From Capsulimonadaceae bacterium (GTDB taxonomy: Bacteria > Armatimonadota > Armatimonadia > Armatimonadales > Capsulimonadaceae): 64,000 bases of DNA. Shown piece after piece: positions 55,171 to 64,000 of the stretch. The number at the start of each line of letters is the position of its first letter. Within the stretch, counting starts at the first letter, position 1. A program made the position numbers and the translations under genes. The stretch spans positions 372,001 to 436,000 of the forward strand of contig JARLGU010000019.1 in assembly GCA_031292625.1 (NCBI GenBank). The letters run 5' to 3'. Under the pieces are notes generated by a model that did not search any database, was not told where the DNA came from, and was given only the letters and a program-made list of their open reading frames with translations.

Positions 55171-56712
55171 TTACTCCCACTCGATCGTCGCAGGAGGCTT
55201 GCTCGTGATATCGTACACAACCCGGTTGACGCCGGGGACTTCGTTGACGATCCGGTTCGAAATGCGTTCGAGCACCTCGTAAGGCAGGCGGGCCCACTCG
55301 GCGGTCATGGCATCTTCGCTGGCCACGGCGCGCAGAACGATCGGATAAGCATACGTCCGCTGATCGCCCATCACGCCGACGCTGCTCGTGCCAGGCGTCA
55401 AGACCGCGAACGACTGCCACACCTTACGGTAGAGGCCGGCGCGCTTGATCTCGTCGATTACGATCCAGTCTGCGTTGCGCAGGATCTCCAATCGCTCCCG
55501 CGTCACTTCGCCCGTGATGCGGATCGCAAGTCCGGGACCAGGGAACGGCTGACGCCAGACCATATCCGACGGCAAACCGAGTTCCTCGGCAACCTTGCGC
55601 ACTTCGTCCTTGAACAAATATTTCATCGGCTCGAGCAGCTTGAAGTGCATGTCTTCGGGCAGGCCGCCAACATTGTGGTGCGTCTTAATCTTCGCGGCGC
55701 TCTTCGTGCCCGATTCGATGACATCGGGGTAAAGCGTGCCTTGCGCCAGGAAATCGGCCCCGCGCAGCGCTTCGGCTTGCTCCTCGAACACTCGGACGAA
55801 CTCTTCGCCGATAATCATGCGCTTTCGTTCCGGATCGGTCACGCCGGCAAGGCGAGCAAGGAACCGCTCCTCGGCATCCACGTAGATCAGGTTGATGTTG
55901 AAGGCTCGGGCGAATTTATCGCGCACCTGATCGGCCTCGATCTTGCGCAGCATTCCGTGGTTAACGAAAATACAGGTCAACTGCTCGCCGATCGCCTTGT
56001 GGACCAACGCCGCGACAGTACAACTGTCGATACCGCCGGACAGACCGCAGACGACCCGTTTATCGCCAACCTGCTCGCGAATCGAGCGCACCTGGCTTTC
56101 AATGAACGATTCCATCGTCCAACTGCCCGATGCCTTGCAAACATTGAGGGCGAAGTTGCGAATAATCTCAGTTCCCCACGGCGTGTGCACGACCTCCGGG
56201 TGGAATTGAACGGCGTAGAACCGCTTCCCGGGCAGCGCCATTGCGGCGACCGGACAGTTATCGGTAACGGCGAGCACCTCAAAACCGGGCGGCGGGCTTT
56301 CGACCGTGTCGCCATGGCTCATCCAGCAAACCAATTCGGGGTTGAGACCAGCGAAAAGGTCGTTCTTGAGGACGACTTCAAGCCGCGTCTTGCCAAACTC
56401 CTTGCGCGTAGCCCCCGTCACCACGCCGCCAAGATCGCGCGCCATGGTCTGCATGCCGTAGCAAATGCCGAGGATCGGCAGGCCAAGATCATAAAGGCGC
56501 TTATCGACATGCGGCGCACCGGGCTCATAGACGCTGGCGGGGCCGCCGCTAAAGACGATGCCAATCGGCGCCTTGGCAAGCAAAGTATCCAGCGGCACAT
56601 CGTACGGGAGGATTTCGCAATAGACCTGACACTCGCGGATTCGACGAGCAATGAGTTGGGTATATTGCGCTCCGAAATCGAGAACGACAATTAGTTCCTT
56701 GTTGACGCTCAT
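55171..56712 (-). CDS. guaA: GMP synthase (glutamine-hydrolysing)
   Basis: A 513-residue enzyme that aminates XMP to GMP. N-terminal GATase with [10 protein letters not shown] (nucleophile Cys about 82) and [11 protein letters not shown] (His about 170). Then the ATP pyrophosphatase loop [10 protein letters not shown] and the C-terminal dimerisation domain ([14 protein letters not shown] at the end). Lies 4 bp downstream of guaB3. Confidence 0.97.
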   Translation of the reverse strand: MSVNKELIVVLDFGAQYTQLIARRIRECQVYCEILPYDVPLDTLLAKAPIGIVFSGGPASVYEPGAPHVDKRLYDLGLPILGICYGMQTMARDLGGVVTGATRKEFGKTRLEVVLKNDLFAGLNPELVCWMSHGDTVESPPPGFEVLAVTDNCPVAAMALPGKRFYAVQFHPEVVHTPWGTEIIRNFALNVCKASGSWTMESFIESQVRSIREQVGDKRVVCGLSGGIDSCTVAALVHKAIGEQLTCIFVNHGMLRKIEADQVRDKFARAFNINLIYVDAEERFLARLAGVTDPERKRMIIGEEFVRVFEEQAEALRGADFLAQGTLYPDVIESGTKSAAKIKTHHNVGGLPEDMHFKLLEPMKYLFKDEVRKVAEELGLPSDMVWRQPFPGPGLAIRITGEVTRERLEILRNADWIVIDEIKRAGLYRKVWQSFAVLTPGTSSVGVMGDQRTYAYPIVLRAVASEDAMTAEWARLPYEVLERISNRIVNEVPGVNRVVYDITSKPPATIEWE

Positions 56713-56716
56713 CGGG

Positions 56717-57883
56717 TTAACGTCCCTGTCCCACGCCCTGAGCTCGTTGAAGGTGCTTGCCCTCGGTTGCGAGTGTCGGCGCGACGATCAGTTCAGCATC
56801 ATGCATTTCCGTAATTGTGCGCGCTCCGCAGCACGACATCGATAGGCGAAGGGCTCCGACGAGGTTCATTGTTCCGTCATCCTTGTGCGCGGGACCGAGC
56901 AAAATATCTTGAAGACTGCCCCAAATGTCGGTCTTAATCCGCGTTCCGCGCGGTAAATCCGCGCTCGATGTGGCCATTCCCCAGGAGTATCCTGGCGCAG
57001 GAGCTTCCCGAGACGCAGCAATCGACGAACCCAGCATGAGAGCGTCCGCTCCCGCCGCGATCGCCTTGGAAATGTCGCCGCCAGTCCGCATGCCGCCGTC
57101 GGCAATAATCGGAACATAGCGCCGCGTGGCCGCGTAGTGGGCATCCCTTGCCGCCGCACAGTCCGCGATCGCGGTAATCTGCGGAACGCCAAGACCAAGC
57201 ACACGGCGCGAGGTACAAATCGCACCCGGTCCGACTCCAACGAGCAAGCCCGCCGCTCCCGCTTCAATGAGCTCTAGGGAAGCCTCGTAGCCGACCGTGT
57301 TGCCGAGAATGACCGGGATGGGCGAATCCTTGACGAATTTGGCGATGTCCACCGGCGTATAATGGGTCGAGAAGTGTCTGAGCGATGTGATCGTACTCTG
57401 GATGACAAAGAAGTCAGCGCCCGCCTCGGCGGCGACCGGAGCAAACTTTGGCGCATTCACCTGCACGGACGACACTGCGGCAACCCCGCCCAGCGCCTTA
57501 ATCTCGCGGACGCGCTTGGCGATCAGCTCTTCGCGCACCGGGGCCGTGTAGAGCTTCTGCACCAGTTCGATGATCCCTTCACTGGGAGCATCGCAGATTT
57601 GTTGCATGATCGTATCCGGATCATCGTAGCGCGTCTGCAAACCGTCCAGATTTAATACAGCAAAGCCGCCGAGTCGGGTCATCTCGGCGGCAACCTTCGG
57701 ATCCACGGCCGCATCAAGCGCCGCGGCGATTATTGGTATCTTAAATGTGTGGGGTCCGAGCTTCCAGCTTGTATCAACATCGCACGGATCAACTGAGAGA
57801 GTGGCTGGCACAAGAGCAACCTCATCAAATCCGTATGCACGTCGCGCTCTCTTGTTGCCCCCTAGTAAAATGGTCGATTCCAC
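56717..57883 (-). CDS. GuaB3 family IMP dehydrogenase-related protein
   Basis: A 388-residue (beta/alpha)8 protein with the IMPDH catalytic loop [18 protein letters not shown] (Cys about 225), [15 protein letters not shown] and MLGSSIA. It lacks the CBS domain pair of GuaB, which defines the GuaB3 group. NAD-dependent IMP oxidation to XMP is the likely reaction; it directly precedes guaA, so both form a GMP operon. GTG start with SD GGAGG. Confidence 0.9.
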   Translation of the reverse strand: MESTILLGGNKRARRAYGFDEVALVPATLSVDPCDVDTSWKLGPHTFKIPIIAAALDAAVDPKVAAEMTRLGGFAVLNLDGLQTRYDDPDTIMQQICDAPSEGIIELVQKLYTAPVREELIAKRVREIKALGGVAAVSSVQVNAPKFAPVAAEAGADFFVIQSTITSLRHFSTHYTPVDIAKFVKDSPIPVILGNTVGYEASLELIEAGAAGLLVGVGPGAICTSRRVLGLGVPQITAIADCAAARDAHYAATRRYVPIIADGGMRTGGDISKAIAAGADALMLGSSIAASREAPAPGYSWGMATSSADLPRGTRIKTDIWGSLQDILLGPAHKDDGTMNLVGALRLSMSCCGARTITEMHDAELIVAPTLATEGKHLQRAQGVGQGR

Positions 57884-57908
57884 TCAAATCCTCCGAGCTT
57901 TTCGTTTC

Positions 57909-57914
57909 ATTTTA
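57909..57914 (-). promoter_or_regulatory. -10 candidate of the guaB3-guaA operon
   Basis: Minus-strand TAAAAT (forward ATTTTA) preceded by GGCGG, about 25 nt upstream of the guaB3 GTG start. Confidence 0.4.
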
Positions 57915-58067
57915 CCGCCGTAGGACGCTTATCGTCAAGGCGCGGACAAACATGGCTCATCGTAGAACGCCCGCCCGTGCAAAGGCGCGTAGCATCGTCC
58001 AAAAGACAAAGAAACCGTCCATTCGCCGCCACACCCGATTTTTCCGTGGGAACCATTCCGATGAACC

Positions 58068-58076
58068 TGCTATAAT
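58068..58076 (+). promoter_or_regulatory. Extended -10 promoter of dacB
   Basis: TGCTATAAT, a perfect extended -10. The start point would be near 58083, giving a leader of about 45 nt that includes SD GGGAGG at 58113-58118. Confidence 0.6.
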
Positions 58077-58127
58077 GTCTTGGTACTGAGTCTCAATTTG
58101 AACATTACTTATGGGAGGTGAACCCCG

Positions 58128-60074
58128 CTGAAAGTCTTTACCCAACGCAACACCCACAACGCGACGCGCCCGTCCAGGACCGCGATCACAGCCGCTTTCG
58201 TCGCCGCGACGCTGCTGTGCGCCGCTGGCGCCGTCGGGGCTGACTCGCTCAAGTCAGACATCGACCATCTGCTGCGGCTCCCTTATTTACGCGGCAGCGT
58301 CACCGGCGTCGTCGTGCAAGATGTTAGAACGCATCAGGTGCTGTACTCTAACAACGCCTATACGCGCCTTATTCCAGCATCCAATAGGAAGCTGTTCACG
58401 GCCACAAGCGCGCTCAGGGTGCTCGGCGAGAACTACCGCATCCATACCACGGTGCTCGGCGATGCTCAGCTCTCGGGCGACACGCTCAAGGGCAACCTTT
58501 ACCTGCGCGGCGGCGGCGACCCGCTGCTTACGGCCGACGATATCAAAACGCTGGTCAGCCAACTTACAGATGCGGGCCTCAAGCATGTCACCGGCGATAT
58601 CGTCGGCGACGCTACCCTGTTTACGGATGGTCCTTATCCGGCCGGTTGGTCCTGGGACTATCTTGCCGACGACTATGCGCCGCAAATCTCGAGCCTGGAA
58701 GTCGAGCAAGACCTGACATCCGTTGCAATTGCCCCAGGCAAGCAAATTGGAGACAAGCCTGCTATTTCCCTGAGCCCGGCCACAGGCTACATTCCCATCG
58801 TGGACGAAGCCAAAACCGGCGCATCCGACTCTGATCTCACATTATCGGTTACCCGCCCGTTCAATCGCGGCGAAATCGTCGTCACGGGGAACGTGCCTCT
58901 TGGCTACAAGCAGGCCAAGCCGATTGCGATCACGGTTGACAATCCGGCGCTCTATGCGACAACGTTGCTCGCCGAAGGCCTGATGGCCGCTGGCGTCACG
59001 ATCGACGGATCGGTCCGGCTTGGCGTGACCGCGCACAGCGCCGCAACGCTCGTCGACCACGCATCGGCCCCGCTGAAGGACTATCTGCCGCAGATGCTCA
59101 AGCCGAGCAACAATCTGATCGCGGAAACCCTCGTCCGCCTAATCGGCGTAGAACGCGGAACCGGCGGAAACTACAAGAGCGGCTACGCAGTCGAACGCGG
59201 CGTATTCGACAAGATCGGCATCTCGCCGGATCAGTATAGTTTTTCCGACGGCTCCGGCGTCACGCGTCTTGACCTGGTCAGCGCAAATGCAGTCGTCACC
59301 CTGCTCAACTCCGTCGCAATGGATCGGAACTTCCGGCTCTTCTACGACGCCCTTCCGATTGCCGGCGTCGACGGCACGCTCGCGAAACGAATGAAAGGAA
59401 CCGCGGCGGAAGGCAACGCCCATGCAAAGACGGGCACGGTCCGCTACGCTCACGCCCTCAGCGGCTACGTCTCGGACGCCGATGCAAATATCGTGGCGTT
59501 CTCGATCCTCAACAACAACTTCCAGGTTGACTCGGGGGTAATCAACAAGTTCCAGGACGCTCTGGTTGACCGCCTGGCTCGGGAACACGGCGTCGGCATC
59601 ATCTCGGTGAAGCCCGTCGTCAAGCCCGCGCCCATCAAGTGGCACAACATCGTGATCATCCGCCGCGCCCCCGTTGCGAAGACAGCGCCTCCCGCGCCCG
59701 TCCATCATCCCAACGCGGTCCCGGCGAAGGCTCCCGCCGTTTCCCCAGCGAAGCTCGCAAAGCCCTCCGGCCAGCTCAGCTCACCGGCAACGGTCCCGAG
59801 CGCGCCAGCGACGGATTCGACGTCCGCCCCTGCTGCAGCGCCGCCCCCCACGATTGCGACGCCCACGGAGGAACCGGCTCCCAAATCCGTCCAGGATCTG
59901 CCGAAGCAGTCTGTCAAGTCGCACATCGAAACGCTCGGAGATCGTCCGATTGCGTTCACGACCGAGGCTCCCAAGGCAAGCGCGGCAGCCGTGTCGACTC
60001 CCAAGAAAACAGCGCCGCTCGCGCCGCCAGTCCTTGCAATCCCGGCATCGATGAAGCCAGGCGCTGCAAATTAG
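58128..60074 (+). CDS. dacB: D-Ala-D-Ala carboxypeptidase/endopeptidase (PBP4, peptidase S13), CTG start
   Basis: PBP4 trims peptidoglycan peptides in the periplasm. Motifs: SxxK in IPASNRKLFTA (catalytic Ser about 86), SxN in KPSNNLIAE and KTG in HAKTGTVRYA. A Pro/Ala/Ser-rich tail of about 150 residues with Lys-Pro repeats may bind the wall. The first ATG/GTG/TTG (GTG 58314) would delete the signal peptide and begin inside the fold. Reading from CTG 58128 gives an ideal signal peptide (TRPSRTAITAAFVAATLLCA) and SD GGGAGG. An in-frame TGA at 58119 excludes any earlier start. 648 residues. Confidence 0.9.
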   Translation: MKVFTQRNTHNATRPSRTAITAAFVAATLLCAAGAVGADSLKSDIDHLLRLPYLRGSVTGVVVQDVRTHQVLYSNNAYTRLIPASNRKLFTATSALRVLGENYRIHTTVLGDAQLSGDTLKGNLYLRGGGDPLLTADDIKTLVSQLTDAGLKHVTGDIVGDATLFTDGPYPAGWSWDYLADDYAPQISSLEVEQDLTSVAIAPGKQIGDKPAISLSPATGYIPIVDEAKTGASDSDLTLSVTRPFNRGEIVVTGNVPLGYKQAKPIAITVDNPALYATTLLAEGLMAAGVTIDGSVRLGVTAHSAATLVDHASAPLKDYLPQMLKPSNNLIAETLVRLIGVERGTGGNYKSGYAVERGVFDKIGISPDQYSFSDGSGVTRLDLVSANAVVTLLNSVAMDRNFRLFYDALPIAGVDGTLAKRMKGTAAEGNAHAKTGTVRYAHALSGYVSDADANIVAFSILNNNFQVDSGVINKFQDALVDRLAREHGVGIISVKPVVKPAPIKWHNIVIIRRAPVAKTAPPAPVHHPNAVPAKAPAVSPAKLAKPSGQLSSPATVPSAPATDSTSAPAAAPPPTIATPTEEPAPKSVQDLPKQSVKSHIETLGDRPIAFTTEAPKASAAAVSTPKKTAPLAPPVLAIPASMKPGAAN

Positions 60075-60101
60075 CGACAATCGAAAAGCAGCGAAATGCG
60101 T

Positions 60102-60134
60102 ACAGGGACCGGCGATTGCCGGTCCCTGTTTTTG
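60102..60134 (+). terminator. Rho-independent terminator of dacB
   Basis: A perfect 12-bp stem (ACAGGGACCGGC/GCCGGTCCCTGT), 4-nt loop, followed by TTTTTGT. Confidence 0.93.
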
Positions 60135-60138
60135 TATC

Positions 60139-60555
60139 AGAGCGTGTGTAAAAGATCGAAAGGTCTTGTAAGACGGCTCCCCGGCCGCCGTGGCCGTTTT
60201 TGATTAAGGGGCGACGCATCGCTTTCACCGCTTAACGATGTGCGCTGGAATCGGACGCTTGCGGCAAAAGGCCGTACGCGGGTTGACGACGCATCGTAAA
60301 TCACCGCCGTGAACGAGGCGCGGGCAAGACCGGTCCGTGACCGGCGGTCGTTGGCGGCAAAGGGCCATACGCGGGTTGACGACGCATCGTAAGTTGCCGC
60401 CGTGAACGAGGCGCGGGCAAGACCGGTCCGTGACCGGCGGACGCTGGCGGCAAAGGGCCGTACGCGTGTTGACGAAGCATCGTAAATCACCGCAGTGAAC
60501 AAGGCGCGGGCAAGACCGGTCCGTGACCGGCGGCACGAGCCGTCCTGAATCTTTA
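60139..60555. repeat. Dispersed TIR-flanked repeat element, long copy with three 93-bp tandem units
   Basis: Copy 2 of the element at 24642. TIRs GACGGCTC (60172-60179) / GAGCCGTC (60537-60544) enclose 373 bp. After the 89-bp left part come three tandem 93-bp units (60261-60353, 60354-60446, 60447-60539), each with a CCGGTC-CGT-GACCGG hairpin. The size difference to copy 1 (190 bp) equals two units plus 4 bp. A minus-strand frame reads through three 31-residue repeats, but the 4-bp difference frameshifts it in copy 1. It sits right after the dacB terminator and 38 bp before the GH99-like gene, whose promoter may lie in it. Confidence 0.9.
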
Positions 60556-60582
60556 CCGCTCGCATCTCAAGCGAAGTCCAAA

Positions 60583-62637
60583 ATGGAACTACCTATGAAA
60601 ACAACCAACCTGCCCGGCGAAAACCTATCCAGCCGGTACCACGCCTTCAAACCGATCCGTTGCGCGGCGGCTCTCGTCGGCATATGCGCGCTACTGGGAG
60701 CCTTCTCCCACCCCGCTCACGCCCAGCTTTTGCCGGACACGAGCAGGTACGCGTTCTACGACGGCGCTAAGCCTCTTGCGGCGCGTCAAGCCGAATTCGC
60801 GACGCGGCCGTTGCCTGCGGCGCTGTCTCCCATCCCGCGAATTGCCTGTCCACTTTACATCATGGAGTACCACATCTGGTGGCGGTCGCCGTACGGACAC
60901 TCTGGCCGCGCGGGCTACATCCACTGGGATATCGCGGACGACGTCGATACGGCCCATGGCAACGCCCTCTGGATGCGCCGTACGCACCATGTGGGCTACC
61001 CGGCGGCGGGCCTCTATAACTCCGAGGAGGAGGGCATCATCCGTTGGCAGCTCCAATGCATGAAGAACGCCGGAGTCGACGGCGTCTTCGTGCAGCTTTT
61101 TCCTGACTGGGTGAACGGAAACAACTTTGTATGCGATAAGATCTTTGAGCGTGTCTTACGGATCGCGGGCGAGGTTGGGATAAAGGTCGGAGTCCACGAC
61201 GAAGTGCAGTTTCGCGACAAGCGCCCGGCCCAGCGTCCGGAACAGTTCAGCAAGAGAGCGGGCGACTTGCTAAAGAAATATGGCTCGGATCCGTCATTCC
61301 TGCGAATTAACGGCAGACCGGCCTACGCATTTCAGTTTTGGAGCAACTTTGAAGGCCGCATGACCAATGAGCAGCTCGCGCAAACGCTCGATGCCGCTGA
61401 GAAGATCGCGGGGCAGCCTATTTGCTGGATGCCGTTCCACGCGTCCAGCCCTTCTCTCTACGCACTCCCAGAGGTCAGAGGCGCAGTGATGACAGCCAAC
61501 TCGCTCTTTATTAAGCGCAAGGTCACATCGTTCTACCCTGCTGACGAGAGTCTGGACTGGGCGGGGTTCGACAAGTGGCTTGCGCCGTATCAAAAGGTTC
61601 TCGCCGATTTCCCGGATAAGGCCATCGGCTTGTGGGGTTACGCAGGATTCAACGACTCGCCTCGCTGCAATGCGAACGGCTTTAACTGGATGCCTCGCAG
61701 GGGCGGCAAGACCCTGGTAGAGCTATTGCGCCGGTATGTGAGCGAAACCCCTCGCTTTATCCTTCTCTCGTCGTGGAACGATTGGGACGAGAACACGGCG
61801 CTCGAACCGGGTTTGCAGTTCGACGGATATGCGGGAGACCCGTATCTCTATTGCCGCATCCTGGCTGCGACGAAGGGCAAACAGTTCGTTCCGCCCGCGC
61901 TCCCGCCCAAAGAGGCGGTCGATCCGTGGATATGGCAACCGCTCTTCGGCATCGACCGGACGCCTCCAGAATTGGCGGCAGGCGAAATTGGATCCAAGGC
62001 TGCGGCGCCGAACATTGGGCTGCGCGTACGCGCGCAAGGAAGCCAGAGCGTCCGCATTGTGATCGACAGCACTGCGACGCCGCTCCTTGGCGCGCCTGCT
62101 GACAGCATCGTTCAGATCGTCCCAGGGCAAGCTAAGACGATCGACCTGCCCGATACGGTTACGGCATTGGGAGACAAGCCGGTCTATGCAGCTCTGGTCT
62201 TTTCGGCATCGTCGGCAGGGACGCTCACGATCCGTTACCCCACCCCGCGTCCATACGTTCCTGACAAGGAAGGCTACGACGAGATTCGACGCGACCAGAT
62301 TAACGAGGCGGTCGTCGCCGTGCGCGGTCCTTGCCCGCAAGCGGGAGCTATCAGATTATTACGCGAGTTCTCATCGACGACGCCTTCCGGCAAGATCACG
62401 CTGACATGGAATCCAAGCGTACGGACGGGTGAGATCCAACCGCTTGTCGTTCGCAGCGTAGATCTATTGCACGACGGCGCAGCGCGGAAGACGATCGCGC
62501 GGATCGCGGTTGGCGAAGGAAAGGACGGCGACGCGGCGCAAATCCCCTGGCCGGCGGACGCAATGGGCAACGTGCTCTATCTTCGCGCGATCGACGAAGC
62601 CGGCAATCAGTCAGCGCCTGTAATTTTTCTTCGATAG
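60583..62637 (+). CDS. Secreted GH99-like glycoside hydrolase
   Basis: A protein of 684 residues with a signal peptide (AAALVGICALLGAFSHPAHA; cleavage about 50). The catalytic part (about 90-440) follows the GH99/GH71-like (WbsX-type) pattern: LYIMEYHIWW, QLQCMKNAGVDGVFVQLFPDW, PSFLRINGRPAYAFQF and LLSSWNDWDENTALEPG, whose acidic residues match the active-site strand. A beta-rich C-terminal region (about 480-684) follows. Start at ATG 60583 or 60595 (SD weak). Substrate could be mannan or other alpha-linked glycans. Confidence 0.82.
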   Translation: MELPMKTTNLPGENLSSRYHAFKPIRCAAALVGICALLGAFSHPAHAQLLPDTSRYAFYDGAKPLAARQAEFATRPLPAALSPIPRIACPLYIMEYHIWWRSPYGHSGRAGYIHWDIADDVDTAHGNALWMRRTHHVGYPAAGLYNSEEEGIIRWQLQCMKNAGVDGVFVQLFPDWVNGNNFVCDKIFERVLRIAGEVGIKVGVHDEVQFRDKRPAQRPEQFSKRAGDLLKKYGSDPSFLRINGRPAYAFQFWSNFEGRMTNEQLAQTLDAAEKIAGQPICWMPFHASSPSLYALPEVRGAVMTANSLFIKRKVTSFYPADESLDWAGFDKWLAPYQKVLADFPDKAIGLWGYAGFNDSPRCNANGFNWMPRRGGKTLVELLRRYVSETPRFILLSSWNDWDENTALEPGLQFDGYAGDPYLYCRILAATKGKQFVPPALPPKEAVDPWIWQPLFGIDRTPPELAAGEIGSKAAAPNIGLRVRAQGSQSVRIVIDSTATPLLGAPADSIVQIVPGQAKTIDLPDTVTALGDKPVYAALVFSASSAGTLTIRYPTPRPYVPDKEGYDEIRRDQINEAVVAVRGPCPQAGAIRLLREFSSTTPSGKITLTWNPSVRTGEIQPLVVRSVDLLHDGAARKTIARIAVGEGKDGDAAQIPWPADAMGNVLYLRAIDEAGNQSAPVIFLR

Positions 62638-62654
62638 GATAGTGCTTTAACCGG

Positions 62655-62686
62655 CCGGTCCCCACTGTGGGAACCGGCTTTTTTCT
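62655..62686 (+). terminator. Rho-independent terminator of the GH99-like gene
   Basis: GCCGGTCCCCA-CTG-TGGGAACCGGC stem (one internal mismatch) followed by a run of six T. Confidence 0.9.
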
Positions 62687-63014
62687 TGGCAAGCACAAAT
62701 GCCGGATTATCACGGCAGTCGCAATAGATGGGAACGCTTGTCAGTGACTTGGGATTGATAAATCGTCGGGAAGGCGCCAAACATATGCGAGACGAAGCAT
62801 CTGCCTCAATGGCGGCAAGAAATGGAAGAATCTAGAGCGTCGGCGTGATTACCGGCAGTTATTCCTCCTTAAGTTTTGGTCGCTTGCTTCCGACACTAAG
62901 TAACGGTAATCCGCTGGCAAATGTCGCACTGTAAGCAGACAACCTCATAGAACATGCAATCCTGTTGCCAGAGGATCGACAAGTAACTCACTGACAAACG
63001 CGAGGGATCTAAGC
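62687..63014. other. Gene-free region before cheY
   Basis: About 330 bp, more AT-rich than the surroundings, with no convincing ORF. It probably holds the cheY promoter and leader; I found no recognisable riboswitch core or palindrome. Confidence 0.4.
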
Positions 63015-63383
63015 GTGCCTAAGAAAATATTAATTTCCGATGACGCCATGTTCATGCGCACCATGCTGCGCAAGATTCTTGAGACCAACGGCTATGAGGT
63101 TTGCGGCGAAGCGACCAATGGGCAGGAAGCCGTTGACAAATACATTGAGCACAGTCCAGACCTCGTCTTGATGGACATAACGATGCCGGTGCTCGACGGC
63201 ATCAGCGCGGTCAAGGCGATCAAGGCTAAGGATCCTAACTGCAAGATCATCATGTGTACCGCAATGGGACAGAAAGAGATGGTCTTTGAGGCGATCCGTT
63301 CAGGCGCCAAGGACTTCATCGTAAAGCCATTCCAGGCGCCGCGCGTTCTGCAAAGTGTCGAGAAGATTTTGGGCGCCGCCTAA
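63015..63383 (+). CDS. cheY: CheY-like single-domain response regulator
   Basis: A 122-residue receiver. Acidic pair DD at 9-10, phospho-acceptor Asp 54 in LVLMDITMPVLDG, Thr 82 in MCTAMGQ and Lys 104 in FIVKPFQ. GTG start, SD GAGGGATC. No output domain, so it acts by protein-protein binding, for example at a motor or on CheX. Confidence 0.94.
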   Translation: MPKKILISDDAMFMRTMLRKILETNGYEVCGEATNGQEAVDKYIEHSPDLVLMDITMPVLDGISAVKAIKAKDPNCKIIMCTAMGQKEMVFEAIRSGAKDFIVKPFQAPRVLQSVEKILGAA

Positions 63384-63397
63384 AGGGGGCTGAGACA

Positions 63398-63865
63398 GTG
63401 AAATCAGAACACGTAAACGCATTTGTCACGGGTAGCTTTCGCGTCATCGAGTCGCTCTTTGGCGCGCCACCTAAACGCGGCGAACTTCAGGCAAGGCCCT
63501 CGGTCTTCACGACGGGGCAGTGCAATGTCACGATTGGCGTCACAGGCGATGTCCAGGGGATCGTGATATTCGGAATGTCGCTCGTTACGGCCGACCGGAT
63601 TGCGTCGACGATGATCGGCGCGCCGATCAAAACGTTCGACGCCCTTGCGGCGAGCGCGATCGCCGAAATGTGCAACATGATCAGCGGCAATGCGATGACA
63701 GCGCTCTCGGACGCTGGCGTCAAATGCGATATCACGCCGCCGGCGCTGATCCGGGGAACGAACACAAAGATCTCGACACTGTCTATTCCAGCAATTATCG
63801 TGCCGCTTGAACTACCGGTCGGCCCATTGGACCTGACAGTCAGCTTAGCGGAAAGAAAAAGATGA
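63398..63865 (+). CDS. cheX: CheX-like chemotaxis phosphatase
   Basis: A 155-residue CheC/CheX-fold protein. The helix AASAIAEMCNMISGNAMTAL (about 87-105) holds the Glu and Asn pair (E-x2-N-x3-N) that attacks CheY-P. A GDVQGIVIFGMS strand precedes it. GTG start with SD AAAGGGGG. It lies 14 bp after cheY, so it probably resets that regulator. Confidence 0.88.
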   Translation: MKSEHVNAFVTGSFRVIESLFGAPPKRGELQARPSVFTTGQCNVTIGVTGDVQGIVIFGMSLVTADRIASTMIGAPIKTFDALAASAIAEMCNMISGNAMTALSDAGVKCDITPPALIRGTNTKISTLSIPAIIVPLELPVGPLDLTVSLAERKR

Positions 63866-63970
63866 GGGGCGGCGGGCGGCTTGGTTCAGGTTGCCCGCAT
63901 CCTCCGGCGGTACGATCCGGCGTTCCGAGGAAATACACTTCGGCATTCTAATTAAAGGTGAGAAACGACC

Positions 63971-64000
63971 ATGGGCTTCGAAACAAATGATTTGGCTCAG
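63971..64000 (+). CDS. N-terminus of a further gene, cut by the window edge
   Basis: ATG with SD AAAGGTGAG starts a 10-codon frame (MGFETNDLAQ) at the right edge, 105 bp after cheX. Too short to identify; position suggests a chemotaxis-related gene. Confidence 0.55.
   Translation, partial: MGFETNDLAQ

Noticed and set aside
57953-58089. Short basic + strand frame (45 codons) upstream of dacB
   Set aside because: It ends inside the dacB promoter region, has no SD and low-complexity basic composition; probably chance.
60261-60539. Possible CRISPR array
   Set aside because: The 93-bp units are contiguous, with no unique spacers, and there are no cas genes.
60137-60565. Minus-strand 142-codon frame with three 31-residue repeats across the long repeat element
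   Set aside because: The 4-bp length difference shifts the frame in the short copy, substitutions between units are not biased to silent sites, and no SD or promoter is seen. The repeats are explained by 93 being a multiple of three.
62687-63014. c-di-GMP riboswitch upstream of cheY
   Set aside because: I looked for the conserved GEMM core and tetraloop sequence and did not find them.

Overview
This 64 kb window (about 60% G+C by eye) looks like a chromosomal segment of a free-living, heterotrophic diderm-type bacterium. I suggest Armatimonadota (Capsulimonas/Chthonomonas-like). Supporting signs are a DUF1559/H-X9-DG prepilin-like protein coupled to a LacI regulator, a secreted GH99-like hydrolase, a GH36 alpha-galactosidase, two diaminopimelate epimerases and small PilZ proteins. 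No 16S gene or other phylogenetic marker was compared, so the phylum is an inference. I see no rRNA, tRNA, phage, IS transposase or CRISPR array.

Layout. 1-6.2 kb: an ABC-2 exporter (permease and ATPase, with a truncated secreted protein downstream), purM, a SIS-domain sugar-phosphate enzyme, and a membrane protein with an alkaline-phosphatase-like ectodomain. 6.3-13.1 kb: a secreted hypothetical, a pyrimidine phosphorylase/amidohydrolase/SprT operon, a UbiD decarboxylase and three PilZ paralogues. 13.2-16.5 kb: dapF, hfq and miaA, a lipoprotein, a 56-codon small ORF and a small DUF5678-like protein. 16.5-24.5 kb: the minus-strand lipid operon yceD-rpmF-plsX-fabH-[GH36 alpha-galactosidase]-fabD-fabG-acpP-fabF. 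24.6-34 kb: a repeat element, LacI plus prepilin-like gene, a coiled-coil protein, coaD, hpf, ispDF, a PIN-TRAM membrane protein and a transglutaminase. 34.1-37 kb: a truncated ATP synthase cluster (atpG-atpD-atpC) with two hairpins between genes. 37.2-46.6 kb: a giant secreted protein, a soluble PAS-MCP, and gltX followed by two degenerate amidohydrolases and a GT-C-like membrane protein. 46.9-58 kb: pheA-dapF2, tilS, gatA-CPBP protease-gatB, a PIN toxin-antitoxin pair and guaB3-guaA. 58-64 kb: dacB, a second and longer copy of the repeat element, a GH99-like protein, and cheY-cheX at the edge.

Most genes are housekeeping and sit in tight operons joined by 4-base ATGA/GTGA overlaps. Four features stand out. 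(1) An apparently undescribed dispersed element has 8-bp terminal inverted repeats and a 93-bp internal unit, present once at 24.6 kb and three times at 60.2 kb; its hairpin is kept at the same place with unrelated sequence in the two copies. (2) An alpha-galactosidase gene is translationally coupled on both sides inside the fatty-acid operon. (3) Several promoters have a TGCTATAAT-type extended -10 only 5-7 nt before the start codon (purM, pdp/deoA, miaA), which predicts leaderless mRNAs and corrects the miaA start. (4) Two genes appear to use rare start codons, CTG for dacB and ATA for the coiled-coil gene; each has a good Shine-Dalgarno sequence.
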